This document shows, one piece after another, positions 1 to 7,248 of a stretch of DNA of 64,000 nucleotides. Each line of letters starts with the position of its first letter. The stretch's first letter is position 1. The notes below the pieces were generated by a model. It had not been told where the DNA came from. It made no database searches and was given only the letters and a program-made list of their open reading frames with translations. Source of the DNA: Fimbriimonadaceae bacterium (lineage in GTDB: Bacteria; Armatimonadota; Fimbriimonadia; Fimbriimonadales; Fimbriimonadaceae); assembly GCA_019454145.1 (NCBI GenBank), contig CP075366.1, forward strand, positions 2,025,564-2,089,563, written 5' to 3'. The position numbers and the translations under genes are program-made.

Positions 1-57
1 GGTAGCGAGCATCCCCATGCCGCACAAAATCCGGCGACATTGGAGATGGATAAATAA
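1..57 (+). CDS. rplM: 50S ribosomal protein L13, C-terminal end (partial)
   Basis: The window opens inside a gene. The frame reads [18 protein letters not shown] and then TAA, which matches the conserved L13 C-terminus (the EHxHxAQxP stretch). The stop lies 2 bases before the rpsI start, the usual rplM-rpsI order of bacterial ribosomal operons. Only 18 residues are visible; the rest lies upstream of the window. Confidence 0.9.
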   Translation, partial: GSEHPHAAQNPATLEMDK

Positions 58-59
58 TC

Positions 60-464
60 ATGCGACGCAAAGCAAACCCGAATCAATCTTACGGCACCGG
101 TCGACGCAAGAGCGCAATCGCTCGTGTTTGGCTTGAACCAGGTGACGGCAGCATCAACATCAACGGTCGAGATTTCAAGGCTTACCTCTGCCGACCAGTT
201 CTCGAAATCTTGGTCAAGAGTCCACTCGTTGCCCTTGATATTGATGGCAGCTACAGCGTTCGCGCTCTCGTTAAGGGTGGTGGCGTTGTTGGTCAAGCTG
301 GTGCAATTAAGCTTGGCATTGCTCGCGCTTTGGTAGAACGCGATGAAAATCTGCGAAAGGGTCTCCGCGCAGGTGGGTTCCTTACCCGCGATGCTCGCGT
401 AAAAGAACGAAAGAAGTACGGTCGAAAGAAAGCACGACGCGGCTTCCAGTTCGTCAAACGCTAA
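60..464 (+). CDS. rpsI: 30S ribosomal protein S9 (uS9)
   Basis: A 134-residue protein of normal S9 length. It has the family's early [12 protein letters not shown] motif, the central GGG(V)xGQAGA loop, and the basic C-terminal tail ending in KR that reaches the ribosomal P site. It follows rplM directly. A GGAG ribosome-binding site lies inside the rplM end about 14 bases upstream. A strong terminator follows the gene, so rplM-rpsI closes its operon here. Confidence 0.98.
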   Translation: MRRKANPNQSYGTGRRKSAIARVWLEPGDGSININGRDFKAYLCRPVLEILVKSPLVALDIDGSYSVRALVKGGGVVGQAGAIKLGIARALVERDENLRKGLRAGGFLTRDARVKERKKYGRKKARRGFQFVKR

Positions 465-490
465 GCGTTTATTTTCCTTTCCAATGCAGA

Positions 491-535
491 ACGCAGGTTG
501 ACCATTTAAATGGTCAACCTGCGTCTTATTTTTTT
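491..535 (+). terminator. Rho-independent terminator after rpsI
   Basis: A perfect 17-bp inverted repeat (491-507 and 508-524, centred on TTTAAA) is followed by TTA and a run of seven T (529-535). It ends the ribosomal operon. The U run is on the plus-strand side only. Confidence 0.93.
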
Positions 536-631
536 ATGGATCGGTTTACTCGGCGAACCCTCTGGGTGCTTTTTGCGCTAATGATATTGGGCTATTTTGT
601 TGTCAGAAACAGTTTCGTCACTAACTCTTAG
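536..631 (+). CDS. Possible small membrane peptide (31 aa)
   Basis: ATG to TAG gives 31 residues with a basic N-terminus, one hydrophobic stretch (WVLFALMILGYFVV) and a short polar tail, the look of a single-span small membrane protein. However, it starts immediately after the terminator U run with no Shine-Dalgarno sequence, so it would depend on readthrough or an unseen promoter. It may be chance. No homologue is recognised. Confidence 0.2.
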   Translation: MDRFTRRTLWVLFALMILGYFVVRNSFVTNS

Positions 632-632
632 C

Positions 633-1250
633 TTATTTCTTTCGTCGTTTTGCCAGCCCAAACAAGCTTAAACCAAGAACTCCCAAAGTAAACGGTTCAG
701 GCACAGCTTCCGTATCGAAGGCAACTTCTGCAACGCCCGTATAGGAGTTGTTTGTAGGTTGACCGTTTGCCAGAATAGAAAATTCAACGGTTCTCACTCC
801 GGAAACGGGTACAAATCCAAACGATTGTGCTGTGTGCACATTGGGCAAAGCACTCTGATTCAGCATGGAATAAAGAACATTGTTCCCACTGTCTTTCAGC
901 ACTAAATCAAATCGGGTCACCGCGTAGAGACCATTACTAGCGATGCCGTTGGACAAGTGGTTCCACATATAATAGGTGCCAATGGTGACATCACTGTTGA
1001 ACACGAACGTTGCTTTTGCAGTGCCATTATTAATGGCATTAGAAGCTGTTGTCCAATGGTTTCCTGACGCATAAGTCGCATGAACAGAGCTTGGAGTGAA
1101 GCCTGATGGTAAGCCCGAGCCATCAATCGCGTTTCCAATATCGTATCCACTGCTGAACTGGCTAAGCGCAGTTGCCGAGTCTGGTCGTATCATGATTGCT
1201 TGGGAGGCCGCAGCACAAACAAGCAATGGGAGTAAAGCCAAGAATTTCAT
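633..1250 (-). CDS. PEP-CTERM sorting-signal protein
   Basis: A 205-residue exported protein. It has an N-terminal signal peptide (MKFLALLPLLVCAAASQA). The middle is beta-rich, Asn/Ser/Gly-rich, and could be a discoidin-like fold. The C-terminus has the classic PEP-CTERM tripartite signal: VPEP, a hydrophobic helix, and a basic RRKK end. In this family the signal directs processing by exosortase and surface or exopolysaccharide association. No exosortase gene is in the window. The start has a GAGGA site at 1254-1258. The body's function is unknown. Confidence 0.88.
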   Translation of the reverse strand: MKFLALLPLLVCAAASQAIMIRPDSATALSQFSSGYDIGNAIDGSGLPSGFTPSSVHATYASGNHWTTASNAINNGTAKATFVFNSDVTIGTYYMWNHLSNGIASNGLYAVTRFDLVLKDSGNNVLYSMLNQSALPNVHTAQSFGFVPVSGVRTVEFSILANGQPTNNSYTGVAEVAFDTEAVPEPFTLGVLGLSLFGLAKRRKK

Positions 1251-1261
1251 AAGTCCTCGAA

Positions 1262-1277
1262 GTTGCCCATTGGCAAC
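1262..1277 (-). promoter_or_regulatory. Leader hairpin just upstream of the PEP-CTERM gene
   Basis: A 6-bp inverted repeat GTTGCC / GGCAAC with a 4-base loop sits 4 bases upstream of the GAGGA ribosome-binding site. It could stabilise the mRNA 5' end or be a small operator. Function is inferred only. Confidence 0.3.
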
Positions 1278-1343
1278 CCATTCAAAAATTTTATCAAAGG
1301 CTCCATTACACGAGCATTACACCAGTTCACTAAAACATATTTT

Positions 1344-2651
1344 CTAGCTCGGCTTTCGCCCTTTCCGCCGATCCACTATTTTTGCCTCGTAACCATGAGT
1401 AGAAGGCTCGTAATAAGGAACCGACAAGTCAGCTTCTGGCAGATAGTCCACGTCTACCCATCCGCTTGGATCATCGTGCGGATATAGGTAGCCTTCTCCA
1501 TGCCCGAGTTGTTTCATCCCCGAATGTGGTGCATTTCGCAAATGCATAGGGATCGGTTCAATTAACCCCGCATCAACATCGGCTTGCGCTTTGTTAATGG
1601 CGAGGTAGGAACGATTACTTTTGGGGGCCTCAGCCAGAAATGTGACGCACTGAGCCAGGATAATTCGACTCTCTGGCATTCCTACAATTTCGACCGCCCG
1701 CAAAGTTGAACTGGCAATCACAAGAGCTTGAGGTTCTGCGTTTCCAACATCCTCACTAGCCAGGATCACCAACCGACGAGCGATAAATCGAGGATCTTCG
1801 CCAGCTTTGATCATGCGCGCAAGATAGTGGAGGGCCGCATCGCTGTTCGAGCCGCGGATGGACTTGATAAACGCGCTGATCGTATCGTAATGGTTGTCGC
1901 CTTTTTTGTCGTAGCGGATTTGGTTCTTTTGAAGAATTTGCTCCAAGAGTCCAACTTGGATTTCCGACCCAGCCGGTGACATCAAAACTGCGGTTTCAAG
2001 GGCGTTCAACAATAGACGGGCATCGCCATTCGCCATCGTTAATAGAAACGTTTCGGCTTCCGTCGAAATGGTGCATTTTTGCTTACCAACTCCGCGTTCT
2101 TCGTCGACGAGGGCGCGATGGAGAAGCTCAGTCAAGCTCTCTGGAGTCAAAGGTTGAAGAGGCAAAACCCTGGCCCGAGAGAGCAATGCGTTGTTCAATG
2201 CGAAGAACGGGTTTTCAGTAGTTGCCCCAATAAACTGAAACGTGCCGTCTTCTAGAAAACCTAGAAGTGAATCCTGTTGTGATTTGTTGAAGTGATGAAT
2301 TTCGTCGACCAGCAACAAAGTCGGAATTTTATGAAATTGGTAGCGAGATTTAGCTTCTCCGGCGGCCTTGCGGATGTCGGCAACTCCCGCCGTTACCGCG
2401 CTTAATGCAACCAACTGCGAATTTGAATAGTGGGCGATGATATTCGCCAATGTGGTTTTACCGCATCCCGGAGGTGCCCATAAAACAACGCTACCTAGCT
2501 TGCCAGCTTTGATTGCTTGGGTGGTAGGAGAATCTGGCCCGAGTAAGTGCTCTTGCCCGACATATTCGTCCAATGTCGTTGGGCGCATTCTGGATGCTAA
2601 AGGCAGAAGTTCGGTGGGTTGCTGCGGTGCTCCAGATTCAAAAAGGCTCAT
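1344..2651 (-). CDS. rarA: Replication-associated recombination protein A (RarA/MgsA), AAA+ ATPase
   Basis: A 435-residue clamp-loader-like AAA+ ATPase that acts at stalled replication forks. It shows Walker A (APPGCGKTT), Walker B with the DEIHH box (LLVDEIHHFNKSQQD), sensor 1 (GATTENP) and the arginine-finger region (LLSRARV). The RarA C-terminal region follows, including RGSNSDAALHYLARM and RRLVILASEDVGNA. Length matches the family. It is the last gene of the accB-like to nusB cluster, 11 bases after nusB, with a GAGG site before the ATG. Confidence 0.95.
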   Translation of the reverse strand: MSLFESGAPQQPTELLPLASRMRPTTLDEYVGQEHLLGPDSPTTQAIKAGKLGSVVLWAPPGCGKTTLANIIAHYSNSQLVALSAVTAGVADIRKAAGEAKSRYQFHKIPTLLLVDEIHHFNKSQQDSLLGFLEDGTFQFIGATTENPFFALNNALLSRARVLPLQPLTPESLTELLHRALVDEERGVGKQKCTISTEAETFLLTMANGDARLLLNALETAVLMSPAGSEIQVGLLEQILQKNQIRYDKKGDNHYDTISAFIKSIRGSNSDAALHYLARMIKAGEDPRFIARRLVILASEDVGNAEPQALVIASSTLRAVEIVGMPESRIILAQCVTFLAEAPKSNRSYLAINKAQADVDAGLIEPIPMHLRNAPHSGMKQLGHGEGYLYPHDDPSGWVDVDYLPEADLSVPYYEPSTHGYEAKIVDRRKGRKPS

Positions 2652-2662
2652 GATTGCCTCGA

Positions 2663-3268
2663 TTATTCAGAAGCAGTTGGTTCTTCCGAATCTCGTTTAA
2701 TCACCCAGCTTCCCGCTTTAACTCCTTCTTCAACTGGTTCGGCTTGATCGTCGTCTTCATCTTGATCAGCGAGTTCCAAGAATTCAGGCTCGGGCGGGTC
2801 TGGGTCAACTACTATCGGAGACTCCCATTCGGCTTTATCTGTTTCTTTGAGGAGTGAACCAAGCACGCCGTTGATAAAGCTTGCGCTATCTTTAGTGCCG
2901 AACCGCTTAGCTAAATCCACGGCCTGTGAAATTGTCACTTTCGGCGGCATATCCGGGAGCCGCAACAACTCAAATGTTGCAAGCCGTAAAGTAACTAAAT
3001 CGCTGATTGCCAACCGATCAATCGTCCAACTGGTGGCTAGGCAGGGAGAAAATGCGTCGTCAAGTTCCTGAACATTGGCGCGAACCCCCGTAACGAGCTC
3101 GTGAACAAAGCTTTCTGCATCTTCGGCAAGCGTGTGTCGGCTGAGGGCGACTTCTAATGCACGTTCAATTTCAACTCCGCCGACCATGCTCATGTAGATG
3201 GCCTGGAAGGCGACTTCGCGAGCAAGGCGACGGGAATGGCTCGGCGCAGGCCCAGCCACTTCAGGCAC
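2663..3268 (-). CDS. nusB: Transcription antitermination factor NusB with acidic C-terminal extension
   Basis: An all-helical NusB protein. RRLAREVAFQAIY is the family's N-terminal RNA-binding helix, and AISQAVDLAKRFG plus SFINGVLGSL form the C-terminal signature. NusB binds boxA RNA with S10 (NusE) during rRNA antitermination. I take the GTG at 3268 as the start because AGGAGG lies 9 bases upstream; this gives 201 residues and overlaps the accC end by 8 bases, implying coupling. The last 50 or so residues form an acidic Asp/Glu/Pro-rich tail beyond the usual NusB fold. Confidence 0.93.
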   Translation of the reverse strand: MPEVAGPAPSHSRRLAREVAFQAIYMSMVGGVEIERALEVALSRHTLAEDAESFVHELVTGVRANVQELDDAFSPCLATSWTIDRLAISDLVTLRLATFELLRLPDMPPKVTISQAVDLAKRFGTKDSASFINGVLGSLLKETDKAEWESPIVVDPDPPEPEFLELADQDEDDDQAEPVEEGVKAGSWVIKRDSEEPTASE

Positions 3269-4622
3269 TAGTGGGTGCCTCCTGCAAGAACCGACCAACA
3301 AACGCCGTGCTGACTTCTCCCTTGATGTAATCAGGGTGACGCACCATTCGGCGAAGGAATGGAATATTGGTTTGAATTCCTTCGACATTGAATTCATCAA
3401 GTGCAACTTGTAGCCGTCGAACCGCGGTTGCGCGGTCTTCAGCCGTGACAATAAGTTTTGCGATCATCGGATCGTAGTAGGGCGAAACCTCGAATCCTGC
3501 ATAGGCGTGGGTGTCGAGTCGTACACCTCGGAAACCTGGCGCATCCCACCTGGTGATTTTACCGGTGCAGGGAGCAAAATCCTTGTCCGGATCTTGAGCG
3601 GTGATTCGGGCTTCGATCGCGTGGCCCCTTAGTTGAATATGCTCCTGCGAAAATGGAAGAGGTTCGCCCGACGCAATCCGTATTTGCCATTGAACAAGAT
3701 CAAGTCCGCTTACTTGCTCGGTTACTGGGTGTTCGACTTGAATCCGAGTATTCATTTCAAGGAAATAGAAGTCACCGCTAGAATCAAGTAAGAATTCAAC
3801 TGTTCCTGCGTTCGTGTAACCCACTTCGCTGGCAACTCGAACCGCCGCAGAGCCCATCTTTTCGCGAAGTTCTTGGGTGAGAATCGCGCAAGGAGCTTCT
3901 TCAACAATCTTTTGATGTCGGAGGTTTTGAACCGAACATTCGCGTTCACCGATGTGCAGAACCTTTCCATGTTCGTCGGCAAGAATTTGGATTTCAACGT
4001 GTCGGGGTTCCACGACACATTTTTCGACGAGCATATCGCCGTTACCAAAACTAGCTTGTGCCTCGGCTTGAGCAGTTTTAAATTGGTGTACGAGTTCGTC
4101 GGCGGAATCTACACGGCGGATTCCTCGCCCACCGCCACCAGCTACGGCCTTGAGCAGAACCGGGTAACCGATTTTCTCCGCCCATTTGAGAGCATCTTGA
4201 TCGGTCGGAACCGCACCAGTCGAACCTGGAACGACAGGGCACTCGGCTTTGATCGCAGCTTCTTTGGCTTTGGCTTTATCCCCCATTGCTTCGATGGCGG
4301 CGATTGATGGGCCAATAAAGGTGATCCCCATGGATTCCAATGCGGCGGCGAAGCTTGGACGTTCGCTGAAGTAGCCAAATCCGGGGTGGACAGCCTCAGC
4401 GCCAGTTATTTCGCAAGCCATCAAAACGTTGGGCAGGTTTAAATAACTTTCGGTGTTTGTGCCCGCGCCAATACAGATTGCTCGATCAGCCATTGCAACA
4501 TGACGGCTACCTTTATCAGCTTCGCTATAAACGGCAATAGCTTCAATTCCAAGCTCATGGCAAGCGCGAATCACGCGGCAGGCAATTTCGCCTCGGTTAG
4601 CGATGAGAATTCGTTTGAACAT
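3261..4622 (-). CDS. accC: Acetyl-CoA carboxylase, biotin carboxylase subunit
   Basis: A 453-residue ATP-grasp enzyme that carboxylates biotin on BCCP, the first step of malonyl-CoA synthesis. It starts MFKRILIANRGEIA and contains HPGFGYFSE, the glycine-rich loop AVAGGGGRGIR, the EMNTRIQVEHPVTE catalytic stretch and the C-terminal GHAIEARI region. The upstream ATG 10 codons earlier is unlikely, because family members start at MFKK/R and the chosen ATG shares its A with the TAA of the preceding gene (TAATG coupling). It has all the usual active-site segments, unlike the adjacent BCCP-like protein. Confidence 0.97.
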   Translation of the reverse strand: MFKRILIANRGEIACRVIRACHELGIEAIAVYSEADKGSRHVAMADRAICIGAGTNTESYLNLPNVLMACEITGAEAVHPGFGYFSERPSFAAALESMGITFIGPSIAAIEAMGDKAKAKEAAIKAECPVVPGSTGAVPTDQDALKWAEKIGYPVLLKAVAGGGGRGIRRVDSADELVHQFKTAQAEAQASFGNGDMLVEKCVVEPRHVEIQILADEHGKVLHIGERECSVQNLRHQKIVEEAPCAILTQELREKMGSAAVRVASEVGYTNAGTVEFLLDSSGDFYFLEMNTRIQVEHPVTEQVSGLDLVQWQIRIASGEPLPFSQEHIQLRGHAIEARITAQDPDKDFAPCTGKITRWDAPGFRGVRLDTHAYAGFEVSPYYDPMIAKLIVTAEDRATAVRRLQVALDEFNVEGIQTNIPFLRRMVRHPDYIKGEVSTAFVGRFLQEAPTSA

Positions 4623-4999
4623 TAGTATTTCTCGTGCCCCTTGTGAACGCATCGAACTTTGCCAGTGGTGGGATCGTATTCGTACGGCTCACCACCTACA
4701 GGGCATTTGTAGAAATCTTGCCCTAATCTCGTTTCTTCGATAGATTGCGGGTAGGTGTTTTCGACTGGATCGCTGTTGATACTTATAGATGAACGAACCT
4801 GACCGATGTTGCTAATGCACTTGGCATCTTTGCCTCGGTACATAGATTGACCAATAATGGTCTCGCCCTTTCCGTCGGCCCGAGCGGTGCTTTGACCACC
4901 CATGAATTTTCCGCCAGTCACAAAGAACACGGTTGCAAGAATTAGGATCGCCACCGCCACCAGCATCCCAACCAGGCTGTTGCCTTGAGTTCGTCTCAT
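4622..4999 (-). CDS. Pseudopilin-like single-span protein inside the acc cluster
   Basis: A 125-residue protein. The N-terminus MRRTQGNSLVGMLVAVAIL resembles a prepilin: a short basic leader, Gly6, then a hydrophobic helix of about 20 residues. The +5 glutamate of true type IV pilins is replaced by Gly, so processing by a prepilin peptidase is uncertain. The periplasmic part has three cysteines (about 61, 99, 117). It overlaps the accB-like gene by 4 bases (ATGA) and accC by 1 base (TAATG), so it is translated with the biotin carboxylase. Its role in this operon is unknown. Confidence 0.72.
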   Translation of the reverse strand: MRRTQGNSLVGMLVAVAILILATVFFVTGGKFMGGQSTARADGKGETIIGQSMYRGKDAKCISNIGQVRSSISINSDPVENTYPQSIEETRLGQDFYKCPVGGEPYEYDPTTGKVRCVHKGHEKY

Positions 5000-5394
5000 T
5001 TTTGTTCAATCTCCAAAATCGTTTGACCGTATTCCACAGGCTCGCCATCGTTGACGTGAACCGCAGTAATTTTGCCCGAGCAAGTTGCTAGGAATTCGTT
5101 GGCAATCCCGAGCGCAATAATGTCGCCGATTTGGTCGCCCTCCGAAATTGTCTCGCCGACCTTAGCTTTGTCGGCTATGAGCTTGAGATAGCCGACTACT
5201 GGCGCATTGATCGGTCTTGAAACCGGGCCGCTTGCCTGAGCGTCATCTTCCCACTCGTCGCCCCATGTCAAGGCTTCTTCGCTGAGCACGCCTTGAAACG
5301 ACGACGTTCCCGCGCTAAGCTTAATGCTCCGGAATCCAGAATCTCTTGCCGTAGAGATCGCTTTTCTAATGGTTTCGGTATTGAGCTGATCCAT
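4996..5394 (-). CDS. Biotin carboxyl carrier-like protein lacking the biotin-acceptor lysine
   Basis: A 132-residue protein with the BCCP layout: an N-terminal helical segment, an acidic linker, and a C-terminal biotinyl/lipoyl beta-barrel from about residue 62 to 131 (APVVGYLK; GETISEGDQIGDIIAL; SGKITAVHVNDGEPVEYGQ). At the hairpin where BCCP carries A-M-K-M, this protein reads A94-L95-G96-I97, so the acceptor lysine is Gly. The following N-E-F and SGKI keep the alignment unambiguous. It therefore should not be biotinylated. Plant BADC proteins are BCCP paralogues without this lysine that restrain ACCase; a similar regulatory or structural role is my inference. It heads the cluster with accC. 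Confidence 0.85.
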   Translation of the reverse strand: MDQLNTETIRKAISTARDSGFRSIKLSAGTSSFQGVLSEEALTWGDEWEDDAQASGPVSRPINAPVVGYLKLIADKAKVGETISEGDQIGDIIALGIANEFLATCSGKITAVHVNDGEPVEYGQTILEIEQK

Positions 5395-5462
5395 GAGTTG
5401 CCAACCTTCATTTTACCGCTGGTTCTAGCTTAGACCTTTGACAGCTAAAAATGGTGATACAG

Positions 5463-5520
5463 AAATAAAAAAGTGGGACACAACTGGAGAGGAGCAACGT
5501 TGCGTCCCAAATTTTGGGAG
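5463..5520 (-). terminator. Terminator/attenuator candidate in the leader of the accB-like operon
   Basis: Read on the minus strand, TGGGACGCAAC (5509-5499) pairs over 11 bp with GTTGTGTCCCA (5484-5474), with one G-U pair, and is followed by CTTTTTTATTT. The G-U pair becomes an A-C mismatch on the plus strand, so the element acts on the minus strand. It lies about 70 bases before the accB-like ATG. The overlapping segment TCCCAAAATTTGGGA (5519-5505) could form a competing hairpin, as in attenuators. Confidence 0.68.
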
Positions 5521-5695
5521 AAGTCTTTCTAGGCATGTCCTGATGCACATCCGGCACCTGTCATGACCCTTGACTTACCCTCGTAGTTTAACCATGTTTT
5601 AATCAAAAAGTGTAAAAAGTTTTTAGAGCAACGAACTTTCTGCGGCTGAATTCAGTCGTCGAACTCAAATTCTCATATTTGTTGGCTGATTCGTG

Positions 5696-5723
5696 TAAGG
5701 GATAACCCCTTTCTTGCCGACAA
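5696..5723 (+). promoter_or_regulatory. Sigma28 (FliA/WhiG)-like promoter upstream of cheD
   Basis: TAAG (5696-5699), 16 bases, then GCCGACAA (5716-5723). This compares with the sigma28 consensus TAAA-N15-GCCGATAA. A second copy of GCCGACAA precedes pilC, and the window encodes a FliA/WhiG-type sigma factor at 37810-38595. Recognition by that factor is inferred. Confidence 0.5.
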
Positions 5724-5836
5724 TTTGTACTGGTGCCATGAGATTTTCTGTGCCTGGACTTAGTCGCGACCCTCAGAATTCACAACTGAGAGCAGGGTCA
5801 TTGCGCCGCTCATTCCATAAGGAGAGCGTTTAGTCA

Positions 5837-6364
5837 GTGTCGAACTCAACTCAAATCCTTGTGTCAACAGCACGAATTCGCGTTTCAAGCCACCCTGCAA
5901 CCATGATTTGCCCTGGCATCGGCTCATCTATTGGACTCGTAGCGATGGACGAGGTTGCTGGAGTTACAGGACTAGCCCACATGATGCTCCCCAAGGTGCT
6001 GAACAAATCTTCGCTGGATAAACCGGGCCGTTATGTGAGCACGGGAGTTGCAGAACTCGTGAGAAAAATGGAAGAGCAAGGTGCCTCAGCATCAAGATTG
6101 GTAATTGCCTATGTGGGCGGAGCAGAAGTTTTTACCTTTGGTGCCGAAAGGAATCAGCAATTCAATATCGGGACTCGAAATGTCGCGGCGGTTTCTGACC
6201 AACTTCACGAATTGGGACTCCGCACTCTTGCCGCTGACCTTGGCGGCAATAACGGCAGAACCCTCATCGTGGAAAGCACGTCCGGGGAAGTCCGAGTCCG
6301 CACAACAAATGGCGGCGAAAGAACCCTTTGCATCTTAAAACGAACTCAACTGGAGGCAGCATGA
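5837..6364 (+). CDS. cheD: CheD-like protein with the catalytic cysteine replaced by serine
   Basis: A 175-residue protein aligned along its whole length with CheD, the chemoreceptor glutamine deamidase and CheC partner: TGLAHMMLP, DKPGRY, GGAEVF, NIGTRNV and a final G-rich strand region. In the active-site motif G-(L/I)-G-S-C the cysteine is Ser31 (GIGSS); the histidine of the AHxMLP motif (His48) is kept. Deamidation is therefore doubtful, while binding of a CheC/CheX-type partner could remain. The GTG start follows an in-frame TAG and an AAGGAG site 12 bases away. It overlaps the HDOD gene (ATGA). Confidence 0.85.
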   Translation: MSNSTQILVSTARIRVSSHPATMICPGIGSSIGLVAMDEVAGVTGLAHMMLPKVLNKSSLDKPGRYVSTGVAELVRKMEEQGASASRLVIAYVGGAEVFTFGAERNQQFNIGTRNVAAVSDQLHELGLRTLAADLGGNNGRTLIVESTSGEVRVRTTNGGERTLCILKRTQLEAA

Positions 6365-7224
6365 GCCACACCGTATCCATCGAACAGATTGTTCAAAAAA
6401 CATCCGATCTTCCCACCATTCCCGCCGCCGCGATCAAGGTCATGCGCGAAACTCAGTCTTCTAAGGCAAGCGCAGCGACAGTCGCCCGAATCTTGGTGAC
6501 AGACCAAGCACTCAGCGCAAAAGTTTTACGGCTGGCCAACAGCGCGTTTTATGGCCTTTCGCGAAAGATCACCGATCTTGGTGAGGCAGTTGTTGTTCTC
6601 GGGATGAAATCGGTGAAAAACCTTGCCCTCGTGGCAGGAACCTATCCGTGGATGCAACGACCACTCACTGGCTACTGCCTTGGGCCTGAAGAAATGTGGC
6701 GTCATGCGTTTGGAACTGCAGTCGCAAGCCAATTGGTTGCACGAGCGACACGTAAAGCATCTGAAGACGTAGCGTTTACAGCAGGGCTTCTCCACGATTT
6801 AGGCAAAGTTGCTCTCAGCGTTTGGCTTGAAAACAAGATGGGCGCGATTCTGCTTTATGCGGGCCGGGAAGGAATTTCTTATGATGAAGCCGAGCGCAGA
6901 GTTCTGGGATACGATCACTGCCAAGTCGGATATCACCTTGCTACCAACTGGAACCTTCCGGAAGAGATCTGTACGTGCAATTTGTACCACCACAAGCCGA
7001 GCAACGCAACTGAGTTCCAAGAATTGGTTGACTGCGTTCATGTAGGTGACTACATCTGCTCGTCAATGGGCTACGGGCTAGGCGGAGATGGCCTACTTTA
7101 CCGATTTGATGAAGAGAGTTTGGTTCGGCTGAACATCAAACCAGAGGATATTGAAGCGCTCACCGACGAATTTGTCTCGCAGTACGAAGAGTACGAATCT
7201 CTATTCAAGGAACTCGCCGCATAA
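6361..7224 (+). CDS. HDOD-domain signalling protein
   Basis: 287 residues, mostly one HDOD domain, a non-enzymatic relative of HD phosphohydrolases found in signalling outputs. It shows LPTIPAAAIKVM, VARILVTDQALSAKVLRLANSA and VLGMKSVKNLAL; the GLLHDLGKVAL segment even keeps an HD pair. I chose the internal ATG at 6361 because GGAGG lies 6 bases upstream and it forms an ATGA overlap with cheD. An upstream ATG at 6328 would sit inside cheD with no ribosome-binding site. It likely works with the flanking CheD- and CheX-like proteins. Confidence 0.9.
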   Translation: MSHTVSIEQIVQKTSDLPTIPAAAIKVMRETQSSKASAATVARILVTDQALSAKVLRLANSAFYGLSRKITDLGEAVVVLGMKSVKNLALVAGTYPWMQRPLTGYCLGPEEMWRHAFGTAVASQLVARATRKASEDVAFTAGLLHDLGKVALSVWLENKMGAILLYAGREGISYDEAERRVLGYDHCQVGYHLATNWNLPEEICTCNLYHHKPSNATEFQELVDCVHVGDYICSSMGYGLGGDGLLYRFDEESLVRLNIKPEDIEALTDEFVSQYEEYESLFKELAA

Positions 7225-7248
7225 ACCAACGGCGAGTGATGATTCACT

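Larger units (their letters stand above)
5395..5836. other. 442-base divergent intergenic region between the acc cluster and cheD
   Basis: No credible protein gene is seen. The region holds a minus-strand terminator-like hairpin ahead of the accB-like gene (5463-5509) and a plus-strand sigma28-like promoter ahead of cheD (5696-5723). The stretch near 5620-5650 is AT-rich and probably carries minus-strand promoter elements, but I could not pick a convincing -35/-10 pair. Confidence 0.6.

Noticed and set aside
3873-4307. 144-residue plus-strand frame
   Set aside because: Lies fully inside accC on the other strand; low-quality composition with no family.
5738-5833. 31-residue frame MRFSVPGLS... 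between the sigma28-like promoter and cheD
   Set aside because: No ribosome-binding site, no hydrophobic or domain feature, and it ends just before the cheD start; likely chance.
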